Shown here piece by piece: positions 24,229 to 33,767 of a stretch of 64,000 nt of DNA. Position 1 is the first letter of the stretch, and each line of letters begins with the position of its first letter. The notes under the pieces are model-generated. The model was given only the letters and a program-made list of their open reading frames with translations. It searched no databases and had not been told where the DNA came from. The translations under genes were made by a program, and so were the position numbers. This stretch comes from Alkalicoccus halolimnae (GTDB lineage: Bacteria; Bacillota; Bacilli; Bacillales; Salisediminibacteriaceae). Location: assembly GCF_008014775.2 (NCBI RefSeq), contig NZ_CP144914.1, positions 3,596,001 to 3,660,000 on the forward strand, read 5' to 3'.

Positions 24229-26082
24229 TTAATAAACGTCCCGCTGGTACTGTTTAGCTTTGCGCATGTCGGCCAGATACGTTTCCGCCTCTTCTCTGCT
24301 TTTTCCGCCTTCTTTTTCAATAATCGTCAGCAGGGCCTCATGAACATCTTTTGCCATGTACTGCTTATCGCCGCAGACGTAAATATTAGCACCGGATTCA
24401 ATCCAGCTGTAAATTTCTTTTGCTTCCTCAAGCAGGCGGTGCTGCACATATATTTTTTCTGCGGTATCCCGGGAGAAGGCCACGTTCATCTTTGTCAAAA
24501 CACCGTCTGTTCTCCATCGCTGCAGTTCTGTCTGATACAGGAAGTCGGTCATAAAATGCTGATCTCCGAAGAAAAGCCACGATTTCCCTTCCGCTTCTGC
24601 TTCTTCTCTTTCTTCAAGAAAAGAACGGTAGGGGGCAATTCCTGTTCCAGCCCCAATCATAATAATTGGCGTCGTATGATCTTCCGGAAGCTTGAAGCTC
24701 TTGTTCGGCTGCACGAAAACCGAAAGATGATCACCAATGCTCGACCTTTCTGCACATTGTACAGAACAAACTCCTTTACGAGAGCGGCCGTGAGCGTCAT
24801 AACGCACAGCGCCGACAGTCAGATGTACTTCCTCTGGATTTGCCTCCAGGCTGCTCGCTATCGAATAAAGACGAACCGGTATTTTACGGAGTATACCGGT
24901 GAAGTCTCCCACGGATACGTTCCACGGACCGAAGTCTTTCACAAAGTCCACCAGATCTCTTCCTTCGATATACGTTTTTAATTCCTCTTTATTTTCCGGG
25001 AGGAGAAGATTAGTAAGCTTCTCATCATCGATCAGCCCTGCCGCTTTCTGCAGGAGCGATTTTGTCAGTGTCGTTATGTCGTACGTTTTGGTCAGAGCCT
25101 CACGCAGCGGAAGAACTCCGCCTTCTTTATTGACTGTAATCGTTTCAGCCGGATCCCAGTTCATGTCCTCTATCAGCTGATTAACAAGTTCCGGATCGTT
25201 TTCCGGAGCAATCGCCAGGCTGTCTCCGGGCTCATATACAAAATTGGAGCCTTCAAGATTCAGTTCAAGGTGGCGGGTTTCTTTATTGGAACCACGGCCG
25301 TTCAGATTAATATTTTCCAGAATTTCCGCTTTAAACGGGTTCTTCTTCGAATAAATCGGCTGGCCTGGGGTTTCCACGGCCGCTGAATCTGTATCCGGTG
25401 TTTTTTCCGGTACTGTTTCCGCAGCACCATTTTTCTGCAGTTCGGCTATCACTCCGCTGAACCAGGAGGCAGCTGGTTCTTCATAATCGACATCACAGTC
25501 CACCCGTTCGTGGAGGCGTTCCCCACCGAGCTCTGCCAGCCTGTGATCAAACTCTTTGCCTGTCTGGCAGAACTGTTCGTAGGAAGTGTCTCCCAGAGCA
25601 AGTACCGAGTAGCGGACGTTATCGAGCTTCGGCGCACGCCGGCTGTGCAGAAAATCGTACAGTCCGAGCGAGTTATCGGGAGGATCTCCCTCGCCGTGCG
25701 TACTCGTGATAATAAACAGGTCTTCCACATTTTTTATGTTTTTAGGCTTGAACTGATCCATATCGAGAAGTGTGACAGATAAGTCCTGCTGTTTAAGTTT
25801 TTCTGAAAATTCTTTTCCAAGCGACTCACAGTTGCCTGTCTGTGTACCGATCAACACCGTTATATCGCGCGTTTCAGCCTGCTGGCTGCTTGCCTGTGCT
25901 TCTTCAGGGCGGACGGGAGCCTCTACGTCCACCGTGGCAGCCGCTTCGGATACCGATGCGCCGGAATAGGCGAGATAGCCGCTGAGCCAGTATTTCTGGC
26001 TTTCGTTCAGTGTAGGGAGAAGTTGATTCAAAAGGTCTGTCTGCTCCTCATTAAAGGGGCTGTTAGTTGTCGCGAACTGCAA
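24229..26082 (-). CDS. cysJ: Sulfite reductase (NADPH) flavoprotein alpha subunit
   Basis: 617 residues. Flavodoxin domain with the FMN loop IGTQTGNCESLGKEF (about 80-95), then an FAD domain (RLYSIASSLE) and the NADPH domain (GAGTGIAPYRSFLEE), ending in ...KQYQRDVY as usual. Passes electrons from NADPH to CysI. The start is taken as TTG 26082, because AGAGGTGGATAA precedes it and the protein then begins MQFATTNSPFNEEQ, aligning with the B. subtilis start MQLQVMNSPFNQEQ; the upstream GTG at 26091 overlaps the ribosome site. Confidence 0.95.
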   Translation of the reverse strand: MQFATTNSPFNEEQTDLLNQLLPTLNESQKYWLSGYLAYSGASVSEAAATVDVEAPVRPEEAQASSQQAETRDITVLIGTQTGNCESLGKEFSEKLKQQDLSVTLLDMDQFKPKNIKNVEDLFIITSTHGEGDPPDNSLGLYDFLHSRRAPKLDNVRYSVLALGDTSYEQFCQTGKEFDHRLAELGGERLHERVDCDVDYEEPAASWFSGVIAELQKNGAAETVPEKTPDTDSAAVETPGQPIYSKKNPFKAEILENINLNGRGSNKETRHLELNLEGSNFVYEPGDSLAIAPENDPELVNQLIEDMNWDPAETITVNKEGGVLPLREALTKTYDITTLTKSLLQKAAGLIDDEKLTNLLLPENKEELKTYIEGRDLVDFVKDFGPWNVSVGDFTGILRKIPVRLYSIASSLEANPEEVHLTVGAVRYDAHGRSRKGVCSVQCAERSSIGDHLSVFVQPNKSFKLPEDHTTPIIMIGAGTGIAPYRSFLEEREEAEAEGKSWLFFGDQHFMTDFLYQTELQRWRTDGVLTKMNVAFSRDTAEKIYVQHRLLEEAKEIYSWIESGANIYVCGDKQYMAKDVHEALLTIIEKEGGKSREEAETYLADMRKAKQYQRDVY

Positions 26083-26112
26083 ATTATCCACCTCTTCTTC
26101 GTAATGTGATAG

Positions 26113-26913
26113 TTACCGGCTTTCCTGTTTCCGGTAATAACGCTCTATTTCAACAATCATCGCACCCATTTTCTGAGACTCCGGCTGCAGCACATTGGTA
26201 ATGCCCTGATTTTCCAGCTCTCCTGCTGTCACTTTTCCCACAGCAGCGGCAAGGACTCCCTCATGAAAAGCCGGGATCAGAGTGCTGTTTTCCTCAGAAA
26301 ATAAGTTGATGACCTGTTTTTTACTTGTAAATAATACTGCATCCACACTTTGTGCTGAAATGGCCTCCCGCAGCCGGGTCACCGTCTCCTTTGGTGGAGC
26401 TTCATGGATATAAGGCTGCGATAAATAAACGTTTCCGCCGTCTTGCTCGAGTTTTTCTTTAAGCCGCGCATCGTCCTGATTGTAGGCTTGTAAAAAAATA
26501 CGGTTTTCAGGGGCTGATTCTTCTGAAAACGCTTCGAGAAGATTGTTCATCGTACCGTCTTCCGAAAGAAGGTACGGCTGCAGATCGTTTTCTTTAAGCC
26601 ATTTCATCGTTTTGCTGCCGCGGATTACGAGTTTCGTTTTCTTCAATTTACTAATAAATGCCTCAGCCAGACCTGCCTTGGAAGCTGATTCAGCGAGTGT
26701 CCTGGCTCCGATTCCTGTTGTCAGAACAGCCCATTCAAACTCTTCTGCGAGAAAAGTTTTCACGTTTTCCCTGCTCGTCTGTTCATCCAGATGCTGCTTT
26801 CCCTGAATCGAATAAACGACGGCTTCTCCGCCTTTTTTCTCCACCATCGTACGAATTGCATCCGACTGGCGGTCAGCTGCGATCGCAATTCGTTTTCCGG
26901 TTAAATCTTTCAT
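26113..26913 (-). CDS. hemD: Uroporphyrinogen-III synthase
   Basis: 266 residues with the two-lobed HemD architecture: RIAIAADRQSDAIRTMVEKKGG at the start, a TGIGARTL segment near residue 65 and the closing lobe DAVLFTSKKQVINLF and AVGKVTAGELENQGI. It closes hydroxymethylbilane to uroporphyrinogen III, the branch point of heme and siroheme. ATG 26913 overlaps the sirB stop by ATGA, indicating translational coupling. Its placement in a sulfur operon suggests a copy dedicated to siroheme supply; whether the main heme locus has another hemD cannot be seen. Confidence 0.85.
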   Translation of the reverse strand: MKDLTGKRIAIAADRQSDAIRTMVEKKGGEAVVYSIQGKQHLDEQTSRENVKTFLAEEFEWAVLTTGIGARTLAESASKAGLAEAFISKLKKTKLVIRGSKTMKWLKENDLQPYLLSEDGTMNNLLEAFSEESAPENRIFLQAYNQDDARLKEKLEQDGGNVYLSQPYIHEAPPKETVTRLREAISAQSVDAVLFTSKKQVINLFSEENSTLIPAFHEGVLAAAVGKVTAGELENQGITNVLQPESQKMGAMIVEIERYYRKQESR

Positions 26914-27668
26914 CGGCTCTCTCCTTTCCCGACGCCCGCCGGAAGTGCTTCGTACACGCGTGCAGCGAGAGCATCGATCATGTTTGGATGATCGCCCAGA
27001 TAGCTGCAGAGGATAAAGCCGCGGTCCTCATCGGAAAGGTGATCTATTTTTTGCTGCATCGTCTGCATGAGTATGCCGGTGAACCATAAATAGGGAACGA
27101 CGAAAGTCTGGGGAGCCGCACGTTCGAGTGCTTTTTCGAGTCCTTCATCAAAAGATGGACTGCATGCAGCAAGGTAGCAGACATCTGCGTGTACAGCCCC
27201 TGTTTTTTCTTTAAGGCGCCCTGCGATATGCTCAATATCCTGTTTTGTCTGAGGATCTCGGCTGCCGCGTCCAACAACGAGGAGAGACGCATTTTCTTTT
27301 ACGGGCACTCCTGTTTCTCTGATGCGGTCAACAGCAATATCAATAACACGTTCCTGCACTCCGATCGGCTTTCCGTACGTAAAGGAAATCTGCGGATGGC
27401 GGCGCTTAACTTCTTCGATCTCCTCTGGAATATCTTCATAATAGTGGCCGGCACTCAGCAGCAGGACAGGAATAACAGTAATGTTTAATGCACCCTGTTC
27501 CACCAGTTTCGCCGCTCCTGCGGCAATATCCGGCTCCGCTAATTCAAGAAAACAAATTTCCTGAAGCGGCACGTCCACCTTTTTCTTCACATCTTCCAAA
27601 AAGGAGACCGCCTGCTGTGCTGCTTCTTTTACGCGGCTTCCATGGCTGACGTACAAGACTCCCTGCAT
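26910..27668 (-). CDS. sirB: Sirohydrochlorin ferrochelatase (CbiX/SirB family)
   Basis: 252 residues, two CbiX-like domains. It inserts Fe2+ into sirohydrochlorin to give siroheme. Catalytic histidines are visible in LYVSHGSRVKEAA near the start and in LLLSAGHYYEDIPEE; the second domain begins LLVVGRGSRDPQTKQD, where the histidine of HGSR is replaced by arginine-glycine, the usual asymmetry. ATG 27668 follows AAGGAGGGAGAACG. Overlaps hemD by four bases. Confidence 0.92.
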   Translation of the reverse strand: MQGVLYVSHGSRVKEAAQQAVSFLEDVKKKVDVPLQEICFLELAEPDIAAGAAKLVEQGALNITVIPVLLLSAGHYYEDIPEEIEEVKRRHPQISFTYGKPIGVQERVIDIAVDRIRETGVPVKENASLLVVGRGSRDPQTKQDIEHIAGRLKEKTGAVHADVCYLAACSPSFDEGLEKALERAAPQTFVVPYLWFTGILMQTMQQKIDHLSDEDRGFILCSYLGDHPNMIDALAARVYEALPAGVGKGESR

Positions 27669-27684
27669 CGTTCTCCCTCCTTCT

Positions 27685-28458
27685 TTACAGCCCGGCTAAT
27701 GCCGGAACACTCTCTTCTTTCTTCAGCTGTTCGAACCACTGCAGCTTTTCCCGCAGCTTCACAACTTCTCCGACAACGATCATGGACGGCTGCTCTACAC
27801 TACGTGACTTTTCTACAATATCGGCAAGGGTGCCGGTCACCGTCAGCTGGTCTTCGGTCGTTCCCCACTGAATAAGAGCCACCGGGGTTTTCGCTGTCCG
27901 CCCGTGCCGTATCAGCTTTTCACAAATTTCCGGAAGCTTGCGGACTCCCATATAAATACAGAGCGTATCCATACTTTTCACGACGTTTTTCCAGTACTCA
28001 TCGGATTCTGGCCCAAGCTTGCTCACTCCGGAGATGAATGCTACAGAAGAACTGTAGTCGCGGTGGGTAACGGGAATGCCCGCGTAGGCAGAGGCCGCAA
28101 CACCTGAAGTCACACCCGGTACAATTTCATAGACAATATTATGCAGAGCGAGCGCTTCTGCTTCTTCTCCTCCCCGTCCAAAAATAAAGGGATCTCCTCC
28201 TTTTAAACGTGTCACCGTGTTTCCTTTCAGCGCATAGGTACAGAGAAGCTGGTTGATTTTCTCCTGGCTCATCGAGTGATTTGCCGGGCTTTTCCCACAG
28301 TATACCAGTTCTGCGTGCGGCTGTGCCTCTTTCAGCAGATCCATATTTATCAGCCGGTCATAAAGAATGACATCTGCTTTCTGAATCGACTTGAGACCTT
28401 TTACCGTTATTAAATCAATGTCCCCCGGTCCGGCCCCGACGATATAAACTTTACTCAT
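27685..28458 (-). CDS. cobA: Uroporphyrin-III C-methyltransferase
   Basis: 257 residues from ATG 28458, which has GAGGGGGGATTTATCC upstream; a 9-codon longer frame has none. It transfers two methyl groups from SAM to uroporphyrinogen III to give precorrin-2. Motifs are VGAGPGDIDLITVKGL, YDRLIN, RLKGGDPFIFGRGGEE and EIVPGVTSGVAASAYAGIPVTHRD. Member of the siroheme group in the operon, between cysH and sirB. As a SAM-dependent enzyme making the sulfite reductase cofactor, it links the operon to methionine metabolism. Confidence 0.95.
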   Translation of the reverse strand: MSKVYIVGAGPGDIDLITVKGLKSIQKADVILYDRLINMDLLKEAQPHAELVYCGKSPANHSMSQEKINQLLCTYALKGNTVTRLKGGDPFIFGRGGEEAEALALHNIVYEIVPGVTSGVAASAYAGIPVTHRDYSSSVAFISGVSKLGPESDEYWKNVVKSMDTLCIYMGVRKLPEICEKLIRHGRTAKTPVALIQWGTTEDQLTVTGTLADIVEKSRSVEQPSMIVVGEVVKLREKLQWFEQLKKEESVPALAGL

Positions 28459-28506
28459 GGATAAATCCCCCCTCTTCGCTCCCATGCAGGCTTTTTACTG
28501 CATTTC

Positions 28507-29226
28507 TTATTTTCTTGCTGTATGAAGACCGCATTCTGTCTTTCCGATTCCCTGCCAGCGTCCGTCCCGGCTGTCGCCGCCTTCTTCTACAGCGGTTGTG
28601 CAGGGCACGCAGCCAATGCTCGGATATCCCTCATCGTGAAGCTCGTTGTAATCAAGCTGCCGTTCGTGGATATAATTCCACACATCGTCCCACGACCAGT
28701 GAATAAGCGGGCAGACTTTGACCGAAGCAAACCGGTCATCTTTGTTCACGAAGTTTGTAGCCGCCCGGCTCGGAGACTGTTCCCGGCGCAGACCTGATAT
28801 CCATGCCTCCGCTCCGGAAAGGGCTTCTTCAAGCGGCTTAATTTTACGAATATAGCAGCACTGGTCAGGGTGCCTGAGCCAGAGTGCTTCGCCGTGTTCC
28901 TCCGCCTGCTCTCGTACCGTCAGCTCCGGCTTCTTCATGTGAATACGCAGCTCAGGGTACCTCCGCTTAACTTTTTCAATCAGCTCATAGGTTTCCGCAA
29001 AATGCAGTCCGGTATCAAGAAAAACAATTTCCGCATCTTTTTTTATATCAGCAATCATATCGATGAGAACAATGCCTTCTGCGCCGAAACTGCAAGCATA
29101 GACGAGAGAGTCATACGATTCGTAGGCCCACTCGAGAACGCTGCGTGCACCTTTCGTATCGTCACTCGGCTCCTTTTCATGAAAAGGATTTGAAAAGTTC
29201 TCATACGTTGTTTTTACTTCTGTCAT
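28507..29226 (-). CDS. cysH: Phospho-/adenylyl-sulfate reductase with Fe-S cluster motif
   Basis: 239 residues. It reduces activated sulfate (APS and/or PAPS) to sulfite with thioredoxin. PAPS-reductase fold: YACSFGAEGIVLIDMI, VFLDTGLHFAETYELI. The [4Fe-4S] signature is complete: CCYIRKIKPL (about 122) and CVPCTTAV (about 204), plus the C-terminal catalytic ECGLH. The cluster type accepts APS, so the operon's CysC step may be optional. ATG 29226 follows AAAGGAGGCGGGGAAG. Confidence 0.95.
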   Translation of the reverse strand: MTEVKTTYENFSNPFHEKEPSDDTKGARSVLEWAYESYDSLVYACSFGAEGIVLIDMIADIKKDAEIVFLDTGLHFAETYELIEKVKRRYPELRIHMKKPELTVREQAEEHGEALWLRHPDQCCYIRKIKPLEEALSGAEAWISGLRREQSPSRAATNFVNKDDRFASVKVCPLIHWSWDDVWNYIHERQLDYNELHDEGYPSIGCVPCTTAVEEGGDSRDGRWQGIGKTECGLHTARK

Positions 29227-29240
29227 CTTCCCCGCCTCCT

Positions 29241-29843
29241 TTATTCGTGGACTTTCCGGGCTTTAATATAGGAAACAATCTTCTCAACCGACGCCTCAAG
29301 AGTTTCCTTGTCTGTTTCAATGGTAATTTCGGGATCGACCGGCTCTTCATACGGGGCATCAATACCGGTGAAACCTGTAATTTCTCCGGATCTGGCTTTT
29401 TTATAAAGGCCCTTCGGATCCCGCTCTTCGCACGTATCGAGGCCGCATTTCACAAACACTTCGATGAATTCACCCTCTTCAAGCACATTTCTTACCTGCC
29501 CGCGGTCTTCTTTATATGGAGAGATAAAAGCAGTCAGCGTAATCAGCCCTGCATCGGACATCAGCTTGCTCACCTCACCGATCCGACGGATGTTTTCTGT
29601 CCGGTCTGCCGGTGAAAATCCGAGGTTGCTGTTTAAGCCGTGGCGGACATTATCCCCGTCAAGCCGGTACGTATGCAGACCTTCCTGATGAAGTGCTTTT
29701 TCCACCTCCACAGAAACAGTCGATTTCCCGGAGCCGGAAAGGCCGGTAAACCAGAGAACCGCTCCTTCGTGTCCATGCTGCTTCTGCCTGTCTTCTTTCG
29801 TTACTTTTGAATCGTGCCAGACGATATTTGCTGATTTGCTCAT
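29241..29843 (-). CDS. cysC: Adenylyl-sulfate kinase
   Basis: 200 residues. Phosphorylates APS to PAPS. P-loop [15 protein letters not shown] (about residue 34), the [28 protein letters not shown] core, and the lid [11 protein letters not shown] are all present. ATG 29843 is chosen since ATGGAGGGATCATGC precedes it. Sits between the SLC13 permease gene (103 bp gap) and cysH (14 bp). Confidence 0.96.
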   Translation of the reverse strand: MSKSANIVWHDSKVTKEDRQKQHGHEGAVLWFTGLSGSGKSTVSVEVEKALHQEGLHTYRLDGDNVRHGLNSNLGFSPADRTENIRRIGEVSKLMSDAGLITLTAFISPYKEDRGQVRNVLEEGEFIEVFVKCGLDTCEERDPKGLYKKARSGEITGFTGIDAPYEEPVDPEITIETDKETLEASVEKIVSYIKARKVHE

Positions 29844-29946
29844 GCATGATCCCTCCATCTATAAGCTTTTTTATAATTCTTATCTATTTACTCGGTTTAG
29901 TTTATAAAAATTTTTAGTTTTCTGTCAATGGTCGAAAAGACATGTT

Positions 29947-31725
29947 CTAAACGTTAAGCCAGACTACAGAAACAATGGAGACGGTGACGATGAGATAAAT
30001 AATATTGAGCGGGATACCCACTTTCAAGTAATCCGTAAACCGGTATCCGCCCGGGCCGTAGACGATTAAATTCGTCTGATAGCCGATCGGTGTAGCAAAG
30101 CTTGCCGAAGCGGCAATGGCGATCGCTACGAAAAAGCCGACTGGATCCTGTCCAAGCTGATTCGCTACGGCGTGGGCTATCGGAAACATAAGTACCGCCG
30201 CTGCATTATTTGTAATAATTTCCGTAAAAATGGAAGTTAACAAGTAAACTACAAACAGGGCGCCGATCACGCCAAATCCACTGGAGATTTCTACAAAATA
30301 TTCTGCAATAAAAGCGGCCGCTCCGCTTTGTTCGAGTGCAAGACCTATACCGATAGCGCAGGCGATAAGCAGGAGAATGTCAAACTGTATGAAGCGCCTC
30401 GTTACATCGACCGAAACAGATTTCGTTAAAAACAAAGTCACAACCGCAAGCAGCGCGGCTTCGAACATGGAAAGAATGCCGAATGCCGCCAGGAGGATCA
30501 TAGCGACGAGCGTCGTAAGCGAAATCAATGATTTTTTAGAATCGGTAATTTCCGGCTTATCGACCGGAGAAATGAGATAAAAATCTTCTGTTCCGGTCCA
30601 GCGTTTCTCAAAATCACGGTTTGCGAGAAGCAGCAGGGTATCTCCCGGCTTCAAAACAATTTCACCGACTTTTCCTTTTACGTGCTCGTCGTTGCGGTGG
30701 ACCGCAACGACCCCTGCGTCGTACGTTGTGCGGAAACACGTTTCTTTCACCGTCTGTCCAGCCAGGACGGAGCGGTGGGAAACGACGGCCTCCATCAGTG
30801 ACGCACTCCCGTTCTGCAGTTCATTGAGCTTTACATCCGTTCCCGTTTCGACGTGCAGCCCTTTTACATTCTGCAGATCAATAATCGTGGAAAAGGGGCC
30901 GGTGAAAATAAGCCTGTCTTCCGATTCAAGCGTGGTATAGGAAGCAACCGGGGCTGTCCGGTAGCCGTTTCGGATAATTTCAATTAAATAAAGTCCTTTT
31001 AAACTTCGCAGTCCGGCTTCCAGAATGGTTTTACCTGCAAGAGAAGAATTTTTTTCCACTTTTGCTTCTGAAAGATATTCCTTTGAGGCATCCTGGAAAG
31101 CTTCTGTAGATGTTTTCCGGTCCGGGAGCAGTTTATCGCCGATGGTTACCATGTAAAGAACGCCAATGATACTTGCCGGAAGCCCTACAACCGCCAGCTG
31201 GAACATGGTAAACCCTTCCAGCCCCCGCTCCAGCATAAATCCATGGATCACGAGGTTGGTCGATGTGCCGATTAAGGTGAGGGTCCCTCCAAAAATAGCT
31301 GCGTAGGAAAGGGGCATTAAAAACTTCGAAGGGGCTATATTTCTATCCTCACACCATTTTCTTACTATCGGAGTAAACATCACGACGATCGGCGTGTTGT
31401 TCAAAAATGCTGATAATCCTGCAACAGGATACATCATCCTCGCAAGCGATTTCTTTCTGCCATTCCCTGTGCCGAGCGAACGTTTCACGAGTGCAGTAAG
31501 GGCTCCCGTCTGCTGAACGGCCCCTGCTACGACAAAAAGAAGTCCGACTGTCAGCATCCCTTCGTTCGAAAACCCGCGCAGGGCTTCTTCCGGTTCCAGA
31601 ATGCCTATCAAAAGAAAGAGAGCGAGCGTTACAAACAGGATGAAATGCGGCCTGGCTACTTCTTTTATCAGACAGATAAGCATGACCAGAATAATTGTTA
31701 ATACTAAACCGATTTCCACCGTCAT
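29947..31725 (-). CDS. SLC13/DASS family permease with RCK-C domains, probable sulfate transporter
   Basis: 592 residues. Two membrane halves carry the DASS signatures: SAFLNNTPIVVMFTPIV in the first and ITNNAAAVLMFPIAHAVA in the second. Between them (about residues 205-375) lie two TrkA-C/RCK-C-like domains (KTILEAGLRSLKGLYLIEIIR and GQTVKETCFRTTYDAGVVAVH), as in bacterial sulfate permeases of the SLC13 group. Position directly after sat makes sulfate the likely substrate, taking the place of CysP in B. subtilis. ATG 31725 follows GGGAGGGACGACGTT. Confidence 0.85.
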   Translation of the reverse strand: MTVEIGLVLTIILVMLICLIKEVARPHFILFVTLALFLLIGILEPEEALRGFSNEGMLTVGLLFVVAGAVQQTGALTALVKRSLGTGNGRKKSLARMMYPVAGLSAFLNNTPIVVMFTPIVRKWCEDRNIAPSKFLMPLSYAAIFGGTLTLIGTSTNLVIHGFMLERGLEGFTMFQLAVVGLPASIIGVLYMVTIGDKLLPDRKTSTEAFQDASKEYLSEAKVEKNSSLAGKTILEAGLRSLKGLYLIEIIRNGYRTAPVASYTTLESEDRLIFTGPFSTIIDLQNVKGLHVETGTDVKLNELQNGSASLMEAVVSHRSVLAGQTVKETCFRTTYDAGVVAVHRNDEHVKGKVGEIVLKPGDTLLLLANRDFEKRWTGTEDFYLISPVDKPEITDSKKSLISLTTLVAMILLAAFGILSMFEAALLAVVTLFLTKSVSVDVTRRFIQFDILLLIACAIGIGLALEQSGAAAFIAEYFVEISSGFGVIGALFVVYLLTSIFTEIITNNAAAVLMFPIAHAVANQLGQDPVGFFVAIAIAASASFATPIGYQTNLIVYGPGGYRFTDYLKVGIPLNIIYLIVTVSIVSVVWLNV

Positions 31726-31796
31726 AACGTCGTCCCTCCCCTCTGAATACTGTGATGACCCTGCTTAATTCCAAGTTCAGCCGGGGGAACGGGCGG

Positions 31797-32960
31797 CTAC
31801 TTTACCGGAGCGGTCTCTTTCAGGCCTTTGATTAGCACGTCAGCAACTTCCGGCCGGGAGAACTGTTTAGGAGGCTTTTCGCCGTTACGCAGCATTTCCC
31901 GAACCTTCGTTCCGCTTAGATGCACATGATACTGTTTGTCGTGCGGGCATGTTTTTGCAGACCCCATCGCTTCACACTCTGTGCAGTAAAAGGCGTGCTC
32001 AAACTTGAAAATCTGAATACCGAGTTCTTCTTCAAACTGCGCAATAAAATCCTGCGCCTCGTACGTTCCGTAGTAGTCGCCGACACCCGCGTGATCACGT
32101 CCGACAATGAAATGAGTGCACCCGTAATTCTTCCGGACAATCGCGTGGAGAATGGCTTCTTTGGGTCCCGCATAACGCATCGCTGCCGGATAAATGACCA
32201 GTCGCGTACGTTCTTTCGGATAGTAATGTTTCAAAATCACTTCGTAGCTCTCCATGCGGATTTCTGCAGATACGTCATCTGATTTTGTTTCTCCGACAAG
32301 TGGATTCAACAGCAGACCGTCCACCGCTTCCAGCGCACATTTTTGAATATATTCGTGGGCGCGGTGCACCGGGTTTCTCGTCTGGAATCCGACGATGGTT
32401 TTCCATCCAAGATCTGCAAACATCTTCCGGGTTTCCTTCGGATCCATATGGTAAGCCTGGAAATCACTGTGATCCGGACGGTTCAGAAGCTTTATTTCTC
32501 CTCCGATGTAAACGTCCCCGCGTTCGTACAGTTTTCCTACACCAGCATGAGCCGCTTCCGTCGTTCCGTACACATTCTCCGCTTCCAGTTCTTTATTATA
32601 GCTGTATTTTTCTTCTACTTTCACCGTGCCGTAAATAATTCCATCTTCTCCTTTAAGAGCAGCTTCTGAGCCGAGTGGATATTTTGCTGACTCGTCTGCC
32701 GTAACAGAAAGCGTAATCGGCACACTCCAGACCGTCCCGTCTGCGAGACGTGTATTATGGACGACTCCTTCATAGTCCGCCTGTTTCATAAATCCGGTCA
32801 ACGGGCTGAAGCCTCCAATGCCGATCAGTTCCAAATCTGAAACCGTCCATGCTGATATAATCAGCGGGTTAAGCTGCTCTGCTTCTGCGAGCGCCTTTGT
32901 TCTTTCTTCTCCCTGCAGCTCTTTGTTTACGAGTGTCCCTCCGTGTGCTTCAATCGCCAT
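31797..32960 (-). CDS. sat: Sulfate adenylyltransferase (ATP sulfurylase)
   Basis: 387 residues. It makes APS and pyrophosphate from ATP and sulfate. Active-site motifs are intact: [14 protein letters not shown] (HxxH) and [14 protein letters not shown], with the PUA-like N-terminal domain before them. A zinc-binding-like [16 protein letters not shown] lies near residue 320, as in other Sat proteins. ATG 32960 follows ACGGAGGGGTATATCG. First gene of the nine-gene leftward operon and closest to its promoter at 33092-33120. Confidence 0.97.
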   Translation of the reverse strand: MAIEAHGGTLVNKELQGEERTKALAEAEQLNPLIISAWTVSDLELIGIGGFSPLTGFMKQADYEGVVHNTRLADGTVWSVPITLSVTADESAKYPLGSEAALKGEDGIIYGTVKVEEKYSYNKELEAENVYGTTEAAHAGVGKLYERGDVYIGGEIKLLNRPDHSDFQAYHMDPKETRKMFADLGWKTIVGFQTRNPVHRAHEYIQKCALEAVDGLLLNPLVGETKSDDVSAEIRMESYEVILKHYYPKERTRLVIYPAAMRYAGPKEAILHAIVRKNYGCTHFIVGRDHAGVGDYYGTYEAQDFIAQFEEELGIQIFKFEHAFYCTECEAMGSAKTCPHDKQYHVHLSGTKVREMLRNGEKPPKQFSRPEVADVLIKGLKETAPVK

Positions 32961-33091
32961 CGATATACCCCTCCGTTTTTAGTTTCTGTGCCTCTCGGAA
33001 CGATTTAACTTATCAATCGTATAATTCCTCCCTTTTTACTATGGATTAACATAAAAAAAGAAGACCCGGCTGTTTAAATAAGGTTCTGTAT

Positions 33092-33120
33092 AGAATAGTA
33101 CAAGTATCCGAATATTGCAA
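33092..33120 (-). promoter_or_regulatory. sigma-A promoter of the sulfate-siroheme operon
   Basis: Minus strand: TTGCAA (33115-33120), 17 bp, TATTCT (33092-33097), leader about 125 bases. The perfect palindrome CAAGAATACTCTTG abuts the -35 box at 33118-33131, a candidate operator. No S-box or T-box structure was found in the leader. Confidence 0.6.
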
Positions 33121-33268
33121 GAGTATTCTTGAAAGTTTGTTCAATTAACTGATTCCTTTTAAGAGAGCCCTCCTGGTACTGGAGAGAAATTTAAGCCGGA
33201 ATTTTTTAGTAAAAGGAGATTCATTTCCAGTTTTAGAAATGTATGATACATTCAGCAAAGTTAGGTTT

Positions 33269-33297
33269 TTGAAATAACTTTGTCGTGTGAATATTTT
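33269..33297 (+). promoter_or_regulatory. sigma-A promoter of the tiny membrane protein gene
   Basis: TTGAAA (33269-33274), exactly 17 bp, TATTTT (33292-33297), immediately upstream of the ribosome binding site TCAGGGGGG. Confidence 0.5.
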
Positions 33298-33315
33298 AAT
33301 TCAGGGGGGATGACG

Positions 33316-33432
33316 TTGGATTTGGTTGCGGTTATATTGGACAATCCACTGCTGATTATTATAGCTTTCGTATTCATTGTGCTGACTTCTGCCTTTATAG
33401 TACAAGCAGGAAAACGCAGCGCGAATCATTGA
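33316..33432 (+). CDS. Tiny single-pass membrane protein
   Basis: 38 residues beginning at TTG 33316, six bases after AGGGGGG; ATG 33310 is in frame but touches that site. The protein reads MDLVAVILDNPLLIIIAF and continues VFIVLTSAFIVQ, then the basic tail AGKRSANH, a single membrane helix with positive-inside topology. Its own sigma-A promoter lies just upstream, so this small frame is supported by promoter, ribosome site, codon pattern and hydrophobic profile. No family is recognised. It diverges from sat, so it could be an adjunct of membrane sulfate transport, but there is no direct evidence. Confidence 0.55.
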   Translation: MDLVAVILDNPLLIIIAFVFIVLTSAFIVQAGKRSANH

Positions 33433-33445
33433 AGCAACTCCGAAA

Positions 33446-33758
33446 GTTAACAGAGCTACTCATGCAGAATCATTGCACCATGAAGGATGAAAATGCCCTT
33501 TTACAGGAAGGGAATTTCCTATCTATAAAGGTGGTATGAATGATTTTCAAGAAGGAATTTTCTTTATTAGATGGCAGATACTTCTCTATCTTTTTACCGT
33601 GAGCTGGAGTGGATATGGGGCGACTCCTGGGCGATAAAGGACGAGCTGAAGATCCATCCCTGCCGACCGTGGGGAGGAAGGGATTAGCTGAGGCCGGCCC
33701 TGCGTCCCATGGAAACGAAAGCGCACGTTTACCGATTATCTACTTTATTTTCAAGGTG
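33446..33758 (-). repeat. Dispersed intergenic element, copy R5 (type 1, near full length)
   Basis: Shares both distal ends with R2 (GTTAACAGAG ... TTTATTTTCAAGGT). Core hairpin arms are ATCCCT and AGGGAT, where R2 has ATTCCG and CGGAAT: compensating substitutions. The GACGCTTTCC block is shortened. Confidence 0.85.
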
Positions 33759-33767
33759 GAATATTAA

